This document shows positions 6,505-15,346 of a stretch of DNA of 35,253 bases, in pieces. The stretch spans positions 1 to 35,253 of the forward strand of contig JAILLA010000124.1 in the NCBI GenBank assembly GCA_024693325.1, given 5' to 3'. The stretch is from Solobacterium sp. Its GTDB lineage: Bacteria > Bacillota_I > Bacilli_A > Erysipelotrichales > Erysipelotrichaceae. The notes below the pieces were generated by a model, which did no database searches, was not told the origin of the DNA, and was given only the letters and a program-made list of their open reading frames with translations. Position numbers and translations under genes: made by a program. Position 1 is the stretch's first letter. Every line of letters starts with the position of its first letter.

Positions 6505-6726
6505 ATGACAGACAATTTTGATAAGGAGCTTGGAGCGACTCTCCGACAGTTTAGAATGCGCGCAAAAATCTCACAGACTGAAATGGCAAACCGTCTCGGT
6601 GTGACGAAAATGGCTGTCTCTCACTGGGAGATTGGTGACAGAGCAATGACAGCAATAAATCTAAAGAAATACTGTGATGCACTTGGAGTCAAAATGCAGG
6701 ATGTATTTGACAGGATGGAATCATGA
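6505..6726 (+). CDS. XRE-family regulator, probable repressor of the early operon
   Basis: This 73-residue protein is one XRE helix-turn-helix domain: helix 1 around ATLRQFRMRAKI, helices 2-3 SQTEMANRLG and VTKMAVSHWEIGDR, then NLKKYCDALGV. It has no C-terminal peptidase or dimerisation domain, so it is not a LexA/CI-type self-cleaving repressor. The ATG at 6505 is preferred to an in-frame GTG at 6481 because a GAGGG site lies nine bases upstream and the domain begins just after. It is divergent from the early operon across the two operators and overlaps the recombinase start by 4 nt, so regulator and integrase are made together. Confidence 0.85.
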   Translation: MTDNFDKELGATLRQFRMRAKISQTEMANRLGVTKMAVSHWEIGDRAMTAINLKKYCDALGVKMQDVFDRMES

Positions 6727-8294
6727 AGAACACCGACACATCACTGATCCCCGCTGTCATCTATGCTCGTTACTCCTCATCCGGACAGCGGGAGGAGTCC
6801 ATTGAAGGACAGATCCGAGAGTGCACAGAGTATGCAGAGCGCAATGGCATGCGCGTCATCCGTTCCTATGCCGATAAAGCTCTGACCGGCAGAACAGACC
6901 GCAGACCAGAATTTCAGCAGATGATCGCCGACAGTGAAAAGCATCTATTTTCTGTGGTGATCTGTTGGAAGACCGACAGATTTGCCCGCAACAGATACGA
7001 TTCAGCTGTCTACAAGGCAAGGCTTCGGAAGAATGGTGTAAGACTTGCATATGCTCGCGAGGCCGTCCCAGAAGGTCCTGAAGGCATCATCCTGGAGTCT
7101 GTCATGGAAGGCTTCGCAGAGTATTACAGTGCCAATCTCGCCGAGAATGTAAAGCGCGGCAATTATGATTCAGCACTCCAGCACAAGACTCTCGGCAAAA
7201 GGGTATTCGGATACCGCAAGAGCTCAGCAGATACTTTTGAGATAGATCCTGTGACTGGTCCGATCGTCACGAAGATCTTCCAGGATTACAGATCCGGATC
7301 ACGCATGATCGATATCGTTGACGATCTCAACAGCAGAGGCATCCACTCAGTCACAGGAGGTCCGTTCAATCTGAACGCTGTCAGCAAGATCCTGCGGAAT
7401 GAGAAATACATCGGCACATACGTCTGGCAGGACATCAGAGACGAGGATGTGATCCCGCCGCTGATTGACAAAGAGACATTCCGCACAGTGCAGAAGAAGC
7501 TCGCAGGAGCAAAGAAAAAGCGCAGGAACATCGACCTTGATCGTCCTGACTTCCTGCTGACCGGCAAATGTTTCTGCGGACACTGTGGCGAGTCCATGAC
7601 CGGAGACTCCGGCAAGAGCAAGACCGGAGCCGTCTACTGGTATTACACATGCAATGGAAGACGGCACCACACCTGTGAGAAAAAACGAGAGAAGAAGCAG
7701 GACCTGGAGGACTTTGTGGTGCATCAGCTTGTCCAGATCCTGCACTCGGATGATGGCTTCCTGGAAGACATGGCTCAGCGTGTCGCTGATCAGCTTGCGG
7801 CAGGATCTGACCAGTCAGAACTCGCAGAACTGAAGAAGCGGCAGACTCAGATCCGGCAGAAGATCCTGAACCTTGTCGGCATCCTTGAGGATGCTCCGAG
7901 CAAAGCCATGGCGAGCCGTCTGAGCGCACTGGAGCAGGAAGACGAAGCTCTGTCCGTCCAGATTGAGGAGGCGGCACTGGACGCTCCTCCGAGCCTCACA
8001 GCAGATCAGATCCTGTTCATGCTGACCCGCCTGTCGGATGGTATGGAATCAGATCCGGAATACCGGAAGCGGATCGTCGACACTTTCCTTAACAGCGTTT
8101 ATGTCTATGATGACGGCAGGATCGTCATGCATCTGAATTTCACCGAAGGCAATGACCTGGCAACATTCTCATATACGAAAGAGTTCGTACAGAGTTTAGA
8201 TAGGTCAGCCGATCGAAGACAGCTGACCGCAGCTGCCTTTTTTGTTTTTCCGGGTTATCCATTGATCAGTCTTCAGAACGTCATGCAGGAATGA
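6723..8294 (+). CDS. Large serine recombinase (site-specific integrase)
   Basis: This 523-residue enzyme integrates or excises the element. The N-terminal resolvase domain (residues about 10-150) has the YARYSS catalytic motif (Ser18) and the segments RRPEFQQM and WKTDRFARNRYD typical of large serine recombinases. A recombinase domain follows (about 155-265; LGKRVFGYRK, ILRNEKYIGTYVW). A zinc ribbon has Cys285, Cys288, Cys310 and Cys318. A coiled-coil segment (about 360-420) and a C-terminal domain complete it. The ATG overlaps the regulator stop as ATGA. The last 25 or so codons run through a terminator-like hairpin and T-tract (8220-8243), so the true C-terminus may have been altered where element and host DNA join. 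The gene marks the right end of the element. Confidence 0.93.
   Translation: MKNTDTSLIPAVIYARYSSSGQREESIEGQIRECTEYAERNGMRVIRSYADKALTGRTDRRPEFQQMIADSEKHLFSVVICWKTDRFARNRYDSAVYKARLRKNGVRLAYAREAVPEGPEGIILESVMEGFAEYYSANLAENVKRGNYDSALQHKTLGKRVFGYRKSSADTFEIDPVTGPIVTKIFQDYRSGSRMIDIVDDLNSRGIHSVTGGPFNLNAVSKILRNEKYIGTYVWQDIRDEDVIPPLIDKETFRTVQKKLAGAKKKRRNIDLDRPDFLLTGKCFCGHCGESMTGDSGKSKTGAVYWYYTCNGRRHHTCEKKREKKQDLEDFVVHQLVQILHSDDGFLEDMAQRVADQLAAGSDQSELAELKKRQTQIRQKILNLVGILEDAPSKAMASRLSALEQEDEALSVQIEEAALDAPPSLTADQILFMLTRLSDGMESDPEYRKRIVDTFLNSVYVYDDGRIVMHLNFTEGNDLATFSYTKEFVQSLDRSADRRQLTAAAFFVFPGYPLISLQNVMQE
8203..8243 (+). terminator. Terminator-like hairpin inside the recombinase 3' end
   Basis: CAGCTG-ACCG-CAGCTG (8220-8235, allowing flanking bases) is followed by CC and a run of six T. 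A second inverted repeat, GGTCAGC with GCTGACC (8203-8209 and 8222-8228), overlaps it. The structure would end transcription before the stop codon of the open frame at 8294. Confidence 0.5.
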
Positions 8295-8398
8295 CTAACC
8301 GTCACATTTTTGTTATAATAACAATATATTTATTCTCATACTACAATTTTTAATTTACCGCAGCCTGATTGCCTGAGATCCGGCTGGGAAAGGTTTTC
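8244..8398. other. Probable element-chromosome junction
   Basis: Between the recombinase terminator-like hairpin and the metallophosphoesterase there is only a short AT-rich stretch. The attachment-site core of the element should lie here or within the recombinase 3' end, since serine integrase genes usually abut their attachment site. The second copy would be beyond the left edge, so the core cannot be delimited. A TATAAT at 8314-8319 with TGACTA sixteen bases upstream may be the promoter of the phosphoesterase gene. Confidence 0.45.
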
Positions 8399-9109
8399 AT
8401 GATTTATATAACAGGAGATGTTCACGCCAAGTTTGACCGTGTAGACGAATTCTGCAGACGTGTATACTCGAGTAAGCAGGATATTTTGATCGTGCTCGGA
8501 GATGCAGGGATCAATTACTACGGCAATCAGACTGATCATCAGCTGAAGGAAAAGATCTCCCGGATACCGATCACATTGTTCTGCATCCAGGGAAATCACG
8601 AAAACAGACCCGTGAATATTCCTGCCTACCGGACGATGGACTTTCATGGAGGAACCGTCTGGTATGAAGAAGAGTTTCCATCTATCCTGTTTGCGAAAGA
8701 CGGAGACATCTATGATTTCGACGGATACAGGACCATCGTGATCGGCGGAGCTTTCAGCCTGGATAAGTACTACCGGATCAACAACGAACTGCCCTGGTTT
8801 GAAGACGAACAGCCTGACGAACAGATCAAAGCTCGTGTTGAGGAGCAGCTGGAAAAAAACGACTGGAATATCGATACTGTGCTTTCCCATACCGTACCGG
8901 CAAAATACGTTCCCCAGGAAGCGTTCCTGAGAGGCATCGATCAGTCGCTGGTCGATAAATCCACGGAAGAATGGCTCGGTACACTGGAAGCCAGGCTGAC
9001 ATACAGAAAATGGTATGCCGGGCATTTCCATACGGAGAAAAAGATCGGCCGTCTGGAGATCATGTTCAACAATTTCGATGTCTTCTGTTCAAATGTACCG
9101 CGCAGATAA
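8399..9109 (+). CDS. Metallophosphoesterase, calcineurin-like
   Basis: This 236-residue soluble enzyme has all five metal-ligand blocks of calcineurin-like phosphoesterases: GDVH (Asp7, His9), GDAG (Asp35), GNHE (Asn66, His67), LSHT (His164) and GHFH (His209, His211). A dinuclear metal centre and phosphoester hydrolysis are therefore expected, but the substrate cannot be read from sequence. The ATG at 8399 is chosen because GGGAAAGG lies just upstream and the first strand leads directly into GDVH; the frame extending to 8369 has no site. It is the first chromosomal gene after the element and is transcribed alone, ending at a strong terminator. Confidence 0.88.
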   Translation: MIYITGDVHAKFDRVDEFCRRVYSSKQDILIVLGDAGINYYGNQTDHQLKEKISRIPITLFCIQGNHENRPVNIPAYRTMDFHGGTVWYEEEFPSILFAKDGDIYDFDGYRTIVIGGAFSLDKYYRINNELPWFEDEQPDEQIKARVEEQLEKNDWNIDTVLSHTVPAKYVPQEAFLRGIDQSLVDKSTEEWLGTLEARLTYRKWYAGHFHTEKKIGRLEIMFNNFDVFCSNVPRR

Positions 9110-9121
9110 GCCCGTTGATAT

Positions 9122-9150
9122 GACCGTGCAGCCCGATACACGGTCTTTTT
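9122..9150 (+). terminator. Intrinsic terminator after the phosphoesterase gene
   Basis: A perfect 7-bp stem, GACCGTG with CACGGTC, with a ten-base loop, followed by TTTTT. Confidence 0.88.
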
Positions 9151-9153
9151 ACG

Positions 9154-9182
9154 TTGTACGGGTACCTGATTTGAGGTAAAAT
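9154..9182 (+). promoter_or_regulatory. gltX promoter
   Basis: TTGTAC (9154-9159), a 17-bp spacer and TAAAAT (9177-9182) lie just before the TAAGGAG ribosome binding site of gltX. Confidence 0.75.
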
Positions 9183-9205
9183 GAATTGGCTAAGGAGTTA
9201 TAAAA

Positions 9206-10654
9206 ATGACTGGATTAAGAACAAGATTTGCCCCTAGTCCTACGGGGTATATGCATATCGGCAACCTTCGCACAGCCCTTTATGCTTATCTGGTGGCGAA
9301 GAAAGATCCCGAGGGAGTATTTATTCTCCGTATTGAAGATACAGATCAGGGACGTCTGGTTGAAGGCGCTACTGATATCATCTATGAAACGATGAAACAG
9401 TGCGGACTGAAACATGATGAAGGACCGGATATCGGCGGACCTGTCGGACCGTATGTACAGTCCGAGCGTGTACATGCCGGCATCTATATGGAATACGCAA
9501 AGAAGCTGATCAGACTCGGCGGTGCCCATTACTGCTTCTGTGATGAAGAAGTGATCAAAGCACAGAAAGAACGTGATGGTGAATCATTCAAATACGATGA
9601 TCCCTGCAAGCATCTGAGCATTGAAGAAGCTGAAGCCAGGATCGCTGCCGGTGAAAAATTCGTTGTCCGTCAGACGATCCCCGAGAGCGGTACGACATCA
9701 TTCGATGATGAAGTATTCGGAACGATCACTGTGGACAATTCAACACTGGATGAGTCCGTCCTGATCAAGAGCGACGGCTTCCCTACCTATAACTTTGCGA
9801 ATGTCGTTGATGACCATCTCATGGGCATCACGGATGTTGTCAGAGGTATGGAATACCTCTCATCAGCTCCGAAATACAACCTGATCTATGAAGCATTCGG
9901 CTGGGATATCCCCCGCTACATCCACTGCCCGCCTGTCATGAAGGACGAACACTCAAAGCTTTCCAAGAGAAACGGTGATGCAAGCTTCCAGGATCTTGTC
10001 GCCAAAGGCTATCTGCCCGGTGCGATCCTGAACTACATCGCACTGCTCGGATGGGCTCCCGAAACGAACCAGGAGATCTATTCGCTGGATGAACTGGTAC
10101 AGGCATTCAATGTCAAGCGTATTGGTACAAACGGAGCAATCTTTGATCCCGTCAAACTGACGAGCATCAATGGTCTGTGGCTGAGAAATATGGATCTGGA
10201 TTCCTACTATGAACTCGTCAGGCCTTACATCGACCAGGCTGTCAAAGGAGACTTTGACAAGAAGAAGATCGCAGCAGTCGTACAGGTCAGAGCCAATACA
10301 CTGAACGAGATCCCGGAAATGCTCGATTTCTTCGATACATTCCCTGCTTATTCCAATGATCTTTATACAAACAAGAAGAGCAAGACAAATCCCGAAGTCG
10401 CTCTGACATCACTGAAGGCATGCAGAGAAGTGATCACAGGAATCGATGACTGGACACTGCAGACCATCCATGACAGACTCATGGAACTGCCGGCAAAACT
10501 CAGCATGAAGAACGGACAGGTGCTCTTCCCCCTGCGTCTTGCAATATCCGGCAAACAGTCCACGCCGGGCGGTGCCTTTGAGATCGCAGAGATCCTCGGC
10601 AAAGAAGAAACACTCAGAAGACTTGATCTTTCGATTGCACAGCTGGAGAACTGA
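9206..10654 (+). CDS. gltX: Glutamyl-tRNA synthetase
   Basis: This 482-residue class I synthetase charges tRNA-Glu. The HIGH-type motif is at residues 17-20 (HIGN, after SPTGYM), and the KMSKS-type loop is KLSKR at 251-255. The anticodon-binding C-terminal region includes the usual FDPVKL start and a helical end with PLRLAISG near residue 460. Length is normal for the family. It starts with a good AAGGAG site behind its own promoter and is followed two bases later by a FemXAB gene, with which it is probably cotranscribed. Only one such gene is visible here, so discriminating or non-discriminating specificity cannot be told. Confidence 0.96.
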   Translation: MTGLRTRFAPSPTGYMHIGNLRTALYAYLVAKKDPEGVFILRIEDTDQGRLVEGATDIIYETMKQCGLKHDEGPDIGGPVGPYVQSERVHAGIYMEYAKKLIRLGGAHYCFCDEEVIKAQKERDGESFKYDDPCKHLSIEEAEARIAAGEKFVVRQTIPESGTTSFDDEVFGTITVDNSTLDESVLIKSDGFPTYNFANVVDDHLMGITDVVRGMEYLSSAPKYNLIYEAFGWDIPRYIHCPPVMKDEHSKLSKRNGDASFQDLVAKGYLPGAILNYIALLGWAPETNQEIYSLDELVQAFNVKRIGTNGAIFDPVKLTSINGLWLRNMDLDSYYELVRPYIDQAVKGDFDKKKIAAVVQVRANTLNEIPEMLDFFDTFPAYSNDLYTNKKSKTNPEVALTSLKACREVITGIDDWTLQTIHDRLMELPAKLSMKNGQVLFPLRLAISGKQSTPGGAFEIAEILGKEETLRRLDLSIAQLEN

Positions 10655-10656
10655 AT

Positions 10657-11889
10657 ATGGAAATGCGCATCATATCAGAGAACACACTGAATACATTTGT
10701 TGAAAAGAGCAGTAATGTTCACTATATGAAAACAGCTATGTGGGCGCGCTTCAAACGGAAAACGGATGGGGACACCCCATCCTTTCTTGGTTTTTATGAG
10801 AATGACGAATTAAAAGCCACAGCAATGGTGCTGAAGAACACATGGCTGCTGCACCGGTATCTTTATGTTCCGTGGGGACCGTGCATGGATTATACGGATG
10901 AACATGTGAGAAACGAAGTATTCCGTCTTCTGAAGGAATATGCAAAGAAGAACCAGGTACAGTTCCTGCGTGTCGACCCGAATGTCATTCGCTGTCATCA
11001 TACGATCACGGGAGAGCTTATCGATGACGGTTTCAGCAACGAATGTGTCACTGAAGATCTCAAGAAGCTTGGCTACACCCATAAAGGCTACGGCTATGCG
11101 TACAACGGATCGTGGACAAACAGATATACACTGTTCGTTGATCTCAACAAAGATATGAAGGATGTCATTGCCGGTTATTCCAAGCCAAGGAAAACAGCGC
11201 TCAACAGACATGCGGTGATCGGTGTATCAACACGCATCGGAAGTGCGAAAGACCTGCCCTCCCTGATGGACTTTGAAGTCCAGCTCAGCGAACAGGACGG
11301 ATTCAAGCCGCATTCCAGAAAATTCTTTGAAGCCCTGCTGGAAAGCTTCGGCGAACATGCGGTCATCTACGTCACGGAGATCGACCTTGATACGATGATC
11401 AGCGGCATTGAAGCAGAACTGGCTTCCAAGAAATACAAAAAAGACCCGGAAGCACGTGCTGCCAAGGAAAAGGAACTGGAAAAAGCATCCGGACTGAAGC
11501 AGAAATACGGTTCAAAAGTACCGATCGCATGCGGACTGTTTATCCGTCTCGGACTTATGTCATGGGATCTCTACACGTACAACCATAAGGAATTCAACTT
11601 CATCAAACCGGTCGACAACCTGCATGCGTTTGCCATGAACGACATGAAGGAACACGGTGTACTGACTTACGATATGTGCGGATTCTCAGGCACTGCCTCA
11701 AAGGACGATCCGTATTACGGACTGTATGCATATAAGCGTTCGTTTGGTCCGGAATTCATCGAACAGATCGGTGAATTCGATTATGTGTTCCGCAGCAGAG
11801 CAATGAAACGTTTCCGCTTTGAAAAGCTGGCCGTCAATCATGTCAAACGGAAATACTGGGCTTACAGATATCTGAAGAAGCAAAAATAG
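10657..11889 (+). CDS. FemXAB-type aminoacyl transferase, copy 1
   Basis: This 410-residue protein belongs to the FemXAB (MurM/FemX) family, which adds amino acids from aminoacyl-tRNA to the peptidoglycan stem peptide or lipid II. Two GNAT-like halves are visible, with typical segments VPWGPCMDY, FLRVDPNV and DMCGFSG near the C-terminus. A helical insertion (about residues 242-290, rich in Lys/Glu/Ala) is the coiled arm of the family. The start lies two bases after the gltX stop, with a GGAG about nine bases upstream; an in-frame ATG at 10663 is an alternative start. Two relatives are encoded just beyond, convergent to it. Which amino acid it transfers is unknown. Confidence 0.9.
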   Translation: MEMRIISENTLNTFVEKSSNVHYMKTAMWARFKRKTDGDTPSFLGFYENDELKATAMVLKNTWLLHRYLYVPWGPCMDYTDEHVRNEVFRLLKEYAKKNQVQFLRVDPNVIRCHHTITGELIDDGFSNECVTEDLKKLGYTHKGYGYAYNGSWTNRYTLFVDLNKDMKDVIAGYSKPRKTALNRHAVIGVSTRIGSAKDLPSLMDFEVQLSEQDGFKPHSRKFFEALLESFGEHAVIYVTEIDLDTMISGIEAELASKKYKKDPEARAAKEKELEKASGLKQKYGSKVPIACGLFIRLGLMSWDLYTYNHKEFNFIKPVDNLHAFAMNDMKEHGVLTYDMCGFSGTASKDDPYYGLYAYKRSFGPEFIEQIGEFDYVFRSRAMKRFRFEKLAVNHVKRKYWAYRYLKKQK

Positions 11890-11915
11890 CAGGATCAATC
11901 CCTGCTATTTTTTGT
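11885..11915. terminator. Bidirectional terminator between convergent FemXAB genes
   Basis: A 9-bp stem, AATAGCAGG with CCTGCTATT, with a seven-base loop, has A-rich sequence on the left and a T-run on the right. It includes the stop codons of both convergent genes and should end transcription in either direction. Confidence 0.85.
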
Positions 11916-13176
11916 GATTGAGGATGTATCTGACCTTTCTTCTGACCCTGCGGTACAGACGGTCGTTTCTGAGCCATGCATGATATTTCTTCTCATCCAG
12001 GACAGCATCGAATTCCCCGAGGAATTCCAGGAAGTCACCGCCGAAGCTTTTCTTGAAGTCCTGCTGGCCGTAATATTCATCATTGGGATCCAGTGAACCT
12101 GAGATACCCTCGAAGTCATATGTCTTGGCGCCCTTCCCGTACAGGTCTTCGATCGCGTATCTGTGGAGCGCAAATGCGGCGCGGAAGTTCATCAATGTCT
12201 TCTTTGTATACATGTTGACATTCCAGACATTCACGCCCTGCATGATGATCAGCTTCGCTCCCAGAGGGATCGTCCTGTCTTCATCCAGTCCCTGCTCAAC
12301 GATCTCCCCGATCTCCTTGCGCATAGCTGCATTGCTCTGCTCAAGCGGGGTCTTTTTCTTTTCGTCTTTCAGGATCTCCAGCTTCGCTTCATTCTCTGCG
12401 ATCTGACGTTCGAGTGACAGCTTCGCCTGATGGAAGTTCGTTTCCACAACATAGTAATGGATATACGGTTCATAACATTTCCAGAGTCTGCGGAAGTATT
12501 CAGTGTCCTTTGGCTGGAAGCCCAGCTTCTCGCTCAGTTCTTCTTCACTGTCGACAAGGATATCCAGTTCATCGATCGTTCCCGGACGTACTTCCACGCA
12601 TCTCTGATGGTTTTTGGAATCGTAGGTGCTGCATCGTTTGATTCCCTTCAGCACCTGTTTCCAGGGCTGGTCGAGATCCAGACGGTATGTGTATCTGCTC
12701 ATCCAGTTCCCGCTGTAGCCATAGTTGTAGCCCAGATGCGTATAGCCATCCTTCTGCAGCAGTTCCGTGACGTATTCATGATTGAATCCGTTCTCTTTCA
12801 GTGTCCCGTCTTTTTCATGTTCCAGACGTGTAATGTTGAAATCCATACGGAGCAGGAATGATCCCCTGTATCTTGCATATTCCCTGAGATGGCGGGCAAA
12901 GAAAGAGATCAGTTCCCTGTTTTCAATATCCAGGTTGAATCCGTACTGGACATAGGAATATTGTCCGAACGGAAGCTTTGTCTTCTTATGCAGCATAACT
13001 GCCGTAGCGATCAGTTCCCCGTTCTCATCCTCTACACCCAGCAGGTCGCCGGATTGGTATTCGTCCTGTTTGAACGCAATGAACCTGCTCGTCTTTGAGT
13101 AGTGGTTCAGCGGGTGCGCTTCCGCAAACGCGTCAAAACGCTCAGGATCGATATGATTGACAAATTTCATCATCAT
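11905..13176 (-). CDS. FemXAB-type aminoacyl transferase, copy 2
   Basis: This 423-residue member of the FemXAB peptidoglycan bridge family has a methionine-rich start (MMMKFVNHIDPE), an FLLRMDFNITR segment equivalent to the FLRVDP block of copy 1, a NGFNHEYVTELLQKDGYTHLG block, a charged helical arm (about residues 255-300, ERQIAENEAKLEILKDEKKK) and the late YDFEGISG motif. The start ATG overlaps the stop of copy 3 as ATGA, so the two are cotranslated. Paired enzymes of this kind in other Gram-positive bacteria add successive bridge residues; that this pair does so is inference. Confidence 0.9.
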   Translation of the reverse strand: MMMKFVNHIDPERFDAFAEAHPLNHYSKTSRFIAFKQDEYQSGDLLGVEDENGELIATAVMLHKKTKLPFGQYSYVQYGFNLDIENRELISFFARHLREYARYRGSFLLRMDFNITRLEHEKDGTLKENGFNHEYVTELLQKDGYTHLGYNYGYSGNWMSRYTYRLDLDQPWKQVLKGIKRCSTYDSKNHQRCVEVRPGTIDELDILVDSEEELSEKLGFQPKDTEYFRRLWKCYEPYIHYYVVETNFHQAKLSLERQIAENEAKLEILKDEKKKTPLEQSNAAMRKEIGEIVEQGLDEDRTIPLGAKLIIMQGVNVWNVNMYTKKTLMNFRAAFALHRYAIEDLYGKGAKTYDFEGISGSLDPNDEYYGQQDFKKSFGGDFLEFLGEFDAVLDEKKYHAWLRNDRLYRRVRRKVRYILNHKK

Positions 13177-14399
13177 TTCCTGCCTCTCAGTTTTGCGGCT
13201 GTCTTCAATGCCATCGGATAGACTTCGTCAAACAGCTTGTATATGACGGGATCGATCACGATATTGAATTCTCCGATATATTCTTCAACATTCATGATCC
13301 AGTTGGATTTAAACAGTGTCAGGCCGTCATCCAGAGTGCCTTCAATACCGCCGAAGCTGCAGTGTTCAATACCTTTTTCTACACAGATATCCAGGCATTT
13401 TGCATAGAGCAGATAGCTGGAATACATACGCAGATAATCCGGGTGGTTGCCCATATAGAACAGTTCCATCAGGTTATCGTTATAGACTGCAAGGATACCG
13501 GATGTAATAATCTCATTCTCCGATTCACGCTGTGCGTCTTCCTGAAGCTTTTCCAGTTCCTTCGTATCATTTGCAAGTGTCTGGTTCAGGGCACTTCTCT
13601 GCTTTTTGTTAAGTTTGCCTTCGAGCTGGGCTTTTGTATCTGCGATCGAAGCTTCCAGTTTTTCCAGCTGTTTCTCAAAATTCAGGGAAGCGGTCATACA
13701 GATGGCGCGGTCCCCGTAAACTTCCATCATGTTGCGGAAATAGTCTTCGCCTCTCAGCGCGACCTGTTTTCTGACTTCCGTATAATGCATCGCTACAGCA
13801 AGGTTATGTACCTGGTCGATCCCTTCACGCAGTTCGATCCCTTTGTGTTCGGCTGCCCTGATGCATTTGGAAGTACGGTGTTCAAGATGATCCCTGTAAT
13901 CGGGAGTCACATCCATTTCCGCATTGAAACGGGGCTGCGTAGCCTCCTCGATCATTGTCGTAAATCCCTTATGCTTCGCGCCGCACGATTCAAGCAGGTA
14001 AATGACATCCCTGTTGAGGATCTCATGGATCTCATTCCTGTCACGGTACGGATATTTCCTGTACAGTACACACGGATCGAATCTGACAGCCGCTGCTTTC
14101 TGTTTTTTAGCGAACTTTTTCAGCTCATCGAGATAGAAATGAACCAGATCGCTTCTGTTGTAATCCATGACCGGTCCTCTGGGAATATACATCAGATATC
14201 TTCCCGGGATCAGCTGTCTCATCAGCACCAGCGCGGTACCCACGATCTCATCATTTTCCGTCACGGACGTAAAAAAAGATCTCCAGTTGTTTTTCACCTT
14301 AGCCCAGTCCGAACACTGGAACAAGGTATTCTGATCAGACTGCATTACAAACGCATCCATCAATGCCGGATCACAGTCTGTGTGAAATACATATGTCAT
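13173..14399 (-). CDS. FemXAB-type aminoacyl transferase, copy 3
   Basis: This 408-residue FemXAB-family protein is the first gene of the leftward pair. It has an N-terminal FQCSDWAKVKNNW block, the MYIPRGPVMDY strand, an AVRFDPCV block, a helical arm (about 240-285, LEKLEASIADTKAQLEGKL) and the late CSFGGIEG motif. It starts with AAGGAGG upstream. A leftward TATAAT (14449-14444) probably supplies its promoter. The three copies share architecture but differ enough in sequence to suggest different positions or amino acids in the bridge rather than recent duplication. Confidence 0.9.
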   Translation of the reverse strand: MTYVFHTDCDPALMDAFVMQSDQNTLFQCSDWAKVKNNWRSFFTSVTENDEIVGTALVLMRQLIPGRYLMYIPRGPVMDYNRSDLVHFYLDELKKFAKKQKAAAVRFDPCVLYRKYPYRDRNEIHEILNRDVIYLLESCGAKHKGFTTMIEEATQPRFNAEMDVTPDYRDHLEHRTSKCIRAAEHKGIELREGIDQVHNLAVAMHYTEVRKQVALRGEDYFRNMMEVYGDRAICMTASLNFEKQLEKLEASIADTKAQLEGKLNKKQRSALNQTLANDTKELEKLQEDAQRESENEIITSGILAVYNDNLMELFYMGNHPDYLRMYSSYLLYAKCLDICVEKGIEHCSFGGIEGTLDDGLTLFKSNWIMNVEEYIGEFNIVIDPVIYKLFDEVYPMALKTAAKLRGRK

Positions 14400-14703
14400 A
14401 GAGCCTCCTTATCAGGAAACATTAAAAGTCTCTTAACCAGATTATTATAGCACAGCACAGGCTATTCGATTTGCCCTCTCGTCTGACCGTATCACTCTAT
14501 ATGTGCAGTCCGATCTTTTTTCTGTTTCATATCTTCAGCGAATTTTTTTCCCTCAAATATAACACCGTGCACATTACAGTACTGTCATATAACAGGATAT
14601 ATCTCTTTTCAACGCTGAAACCGGATGTTATTGATCTGTTCAGGCAGATAAGATGAATAAATCCAAGGGATATTTATAATAAAAATCAGAGAGGAAACTG
14701 TTT
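14400..14703. other. Divergent intergenic region (304 bp)
   Basis: This AT-rich stretch separates the leftward FemXAB pair from the rightward flavodoxin gene. It has a leftward TATAAT at 14449-14444 with no good -35, and a rightward TATAAT at 14675-14680 just before the flavodoxin ribosome binding site, also with a poor -35. I see no repeat, RNA gene or convincing open frame in the rest. Confidence 0.5.
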
Positions 14704-15186
14704 ATGAGTAAAGTATTAGTTGTATTTTTTTCACCTACAGGAAACACTGCTAAAGTCGCTGCAGAGATTGCCAAAGCCGAACAGGCAGACTGCTTCGAGA
14801 TCGTTCCCTGCCAGCCTTACACAAAAGAAGATCTTGATTATACTGTAAAAGACTGCCGCAGCAACCTTGAAATGGCAGATGAATCCTGCCGGCCTGCGAT
14901 CAGCGGATGCGTTGAGAATATGGCAGAATACGATACCGTATTCGTCGGATTCCCTGTCTGGTGGGGCCGCGAACCCAGCATCATCGACACTTTCCTTGAA
15001 GCTTATGATTTCAGCGGCAAGACGATCGTACCCTTCTGCACATCCGGAATGAGCAATGCCGAGAAAGCCACGAAACACATCAATGGTGTTGTCGGTGAAG
15101 GTGTGACTGTCGCTGAAGGCAAGAGACTGGGTGCTGAAGGCTCGGAAGAAGAGGTCAGACTCTGGACAAAACTTCTCGGGCTCTGA
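14704..15186 (+). CDS. Flavodoxin-like protein
   Basis: This 160-residue protein has the FMN phosphate-binding loop at residues 9-16 (FSPTGNTAK region), a FPVWWGREPSI segment typical of the short NAD(P)H-independent flavodoxin-like family, and the later strand IVPFCTSGM. It should bind FMN and act as an electron carrier or quinone/flavin reductase-type protein in the cytoplasm. The start has GAGAGGA upstream. It is monocistronic, and no partner reductase is adjacent, so its physiological partner is unknown. Confidence 0.88.
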   Translation: MSKVLVVFFSPTGNTAKVAAEIAKAEQADCFEIVPCQPYTKEDLDYTVKDCRSNLEMADESCRPAISGCVENMAEYDTVFVGFPVWWGREPSIIDTFLEAYDFSGKTIVPFCTSGMSNAEKATKHINGVVGEGVTVAEGKRLGAEGSEEEVRLWTKLLGL

Positions 15187-15298
15187 AAACAAACAGAAAT
15201 ATCACTGCAGCAGGCTGACGAACCATCACATGGTCCCCGGCCTTTCTTATTCACGAAAGTACGTATAGTTGCAAAACGCCTGTTTCAGCTATAAAAAA

Positions 15299-15322
15299 AC
15301 CGTCCCGGATCATCCGGAACGG
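15299..15322 (-). terminator. Intrinsic terminator of the cystatin-like lipoprotein gene
   Basis: Leftward, CCGTTCCGGAT pairs almost perfectly with ATCCGGGACGG around a one-base centre, and is followed by a run of seven T (positions 15298-15292). Confidence 0.85.
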
Positions 15323-15346
15323 AGCTTGCTGTTTATAAATGCTTGA

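Noticed and set aside
8339..9031. Leftward open frame of 231 codons
   Set aside because: It is antisense to a metallophosphoesterase with all metal-binding motifs.
13362..14450. Long rightward open frame of 362 codons
   Set aside because: It is antisense to a clear FemXAB gene, has no ribosome binding site, and its translation (Phe/Ile/Cys-rich) matches no family.
14471..14656. Rightward 61-codon frame in the 14400-14703 gap
   Set aside because: No ribosome binding site, Phe/Ser/Tyr-rich sequence and no family resemblance; it is probably chance in AT-rich DNA.
15212..15246. Possible terminator after the flavodoxin gene
   Set aside because: ACCAT-CAC-ATGGT is a real short hairpin but is separated from the weak TTTCTT by GC-rich bases; not strong enough to list as a terminator.
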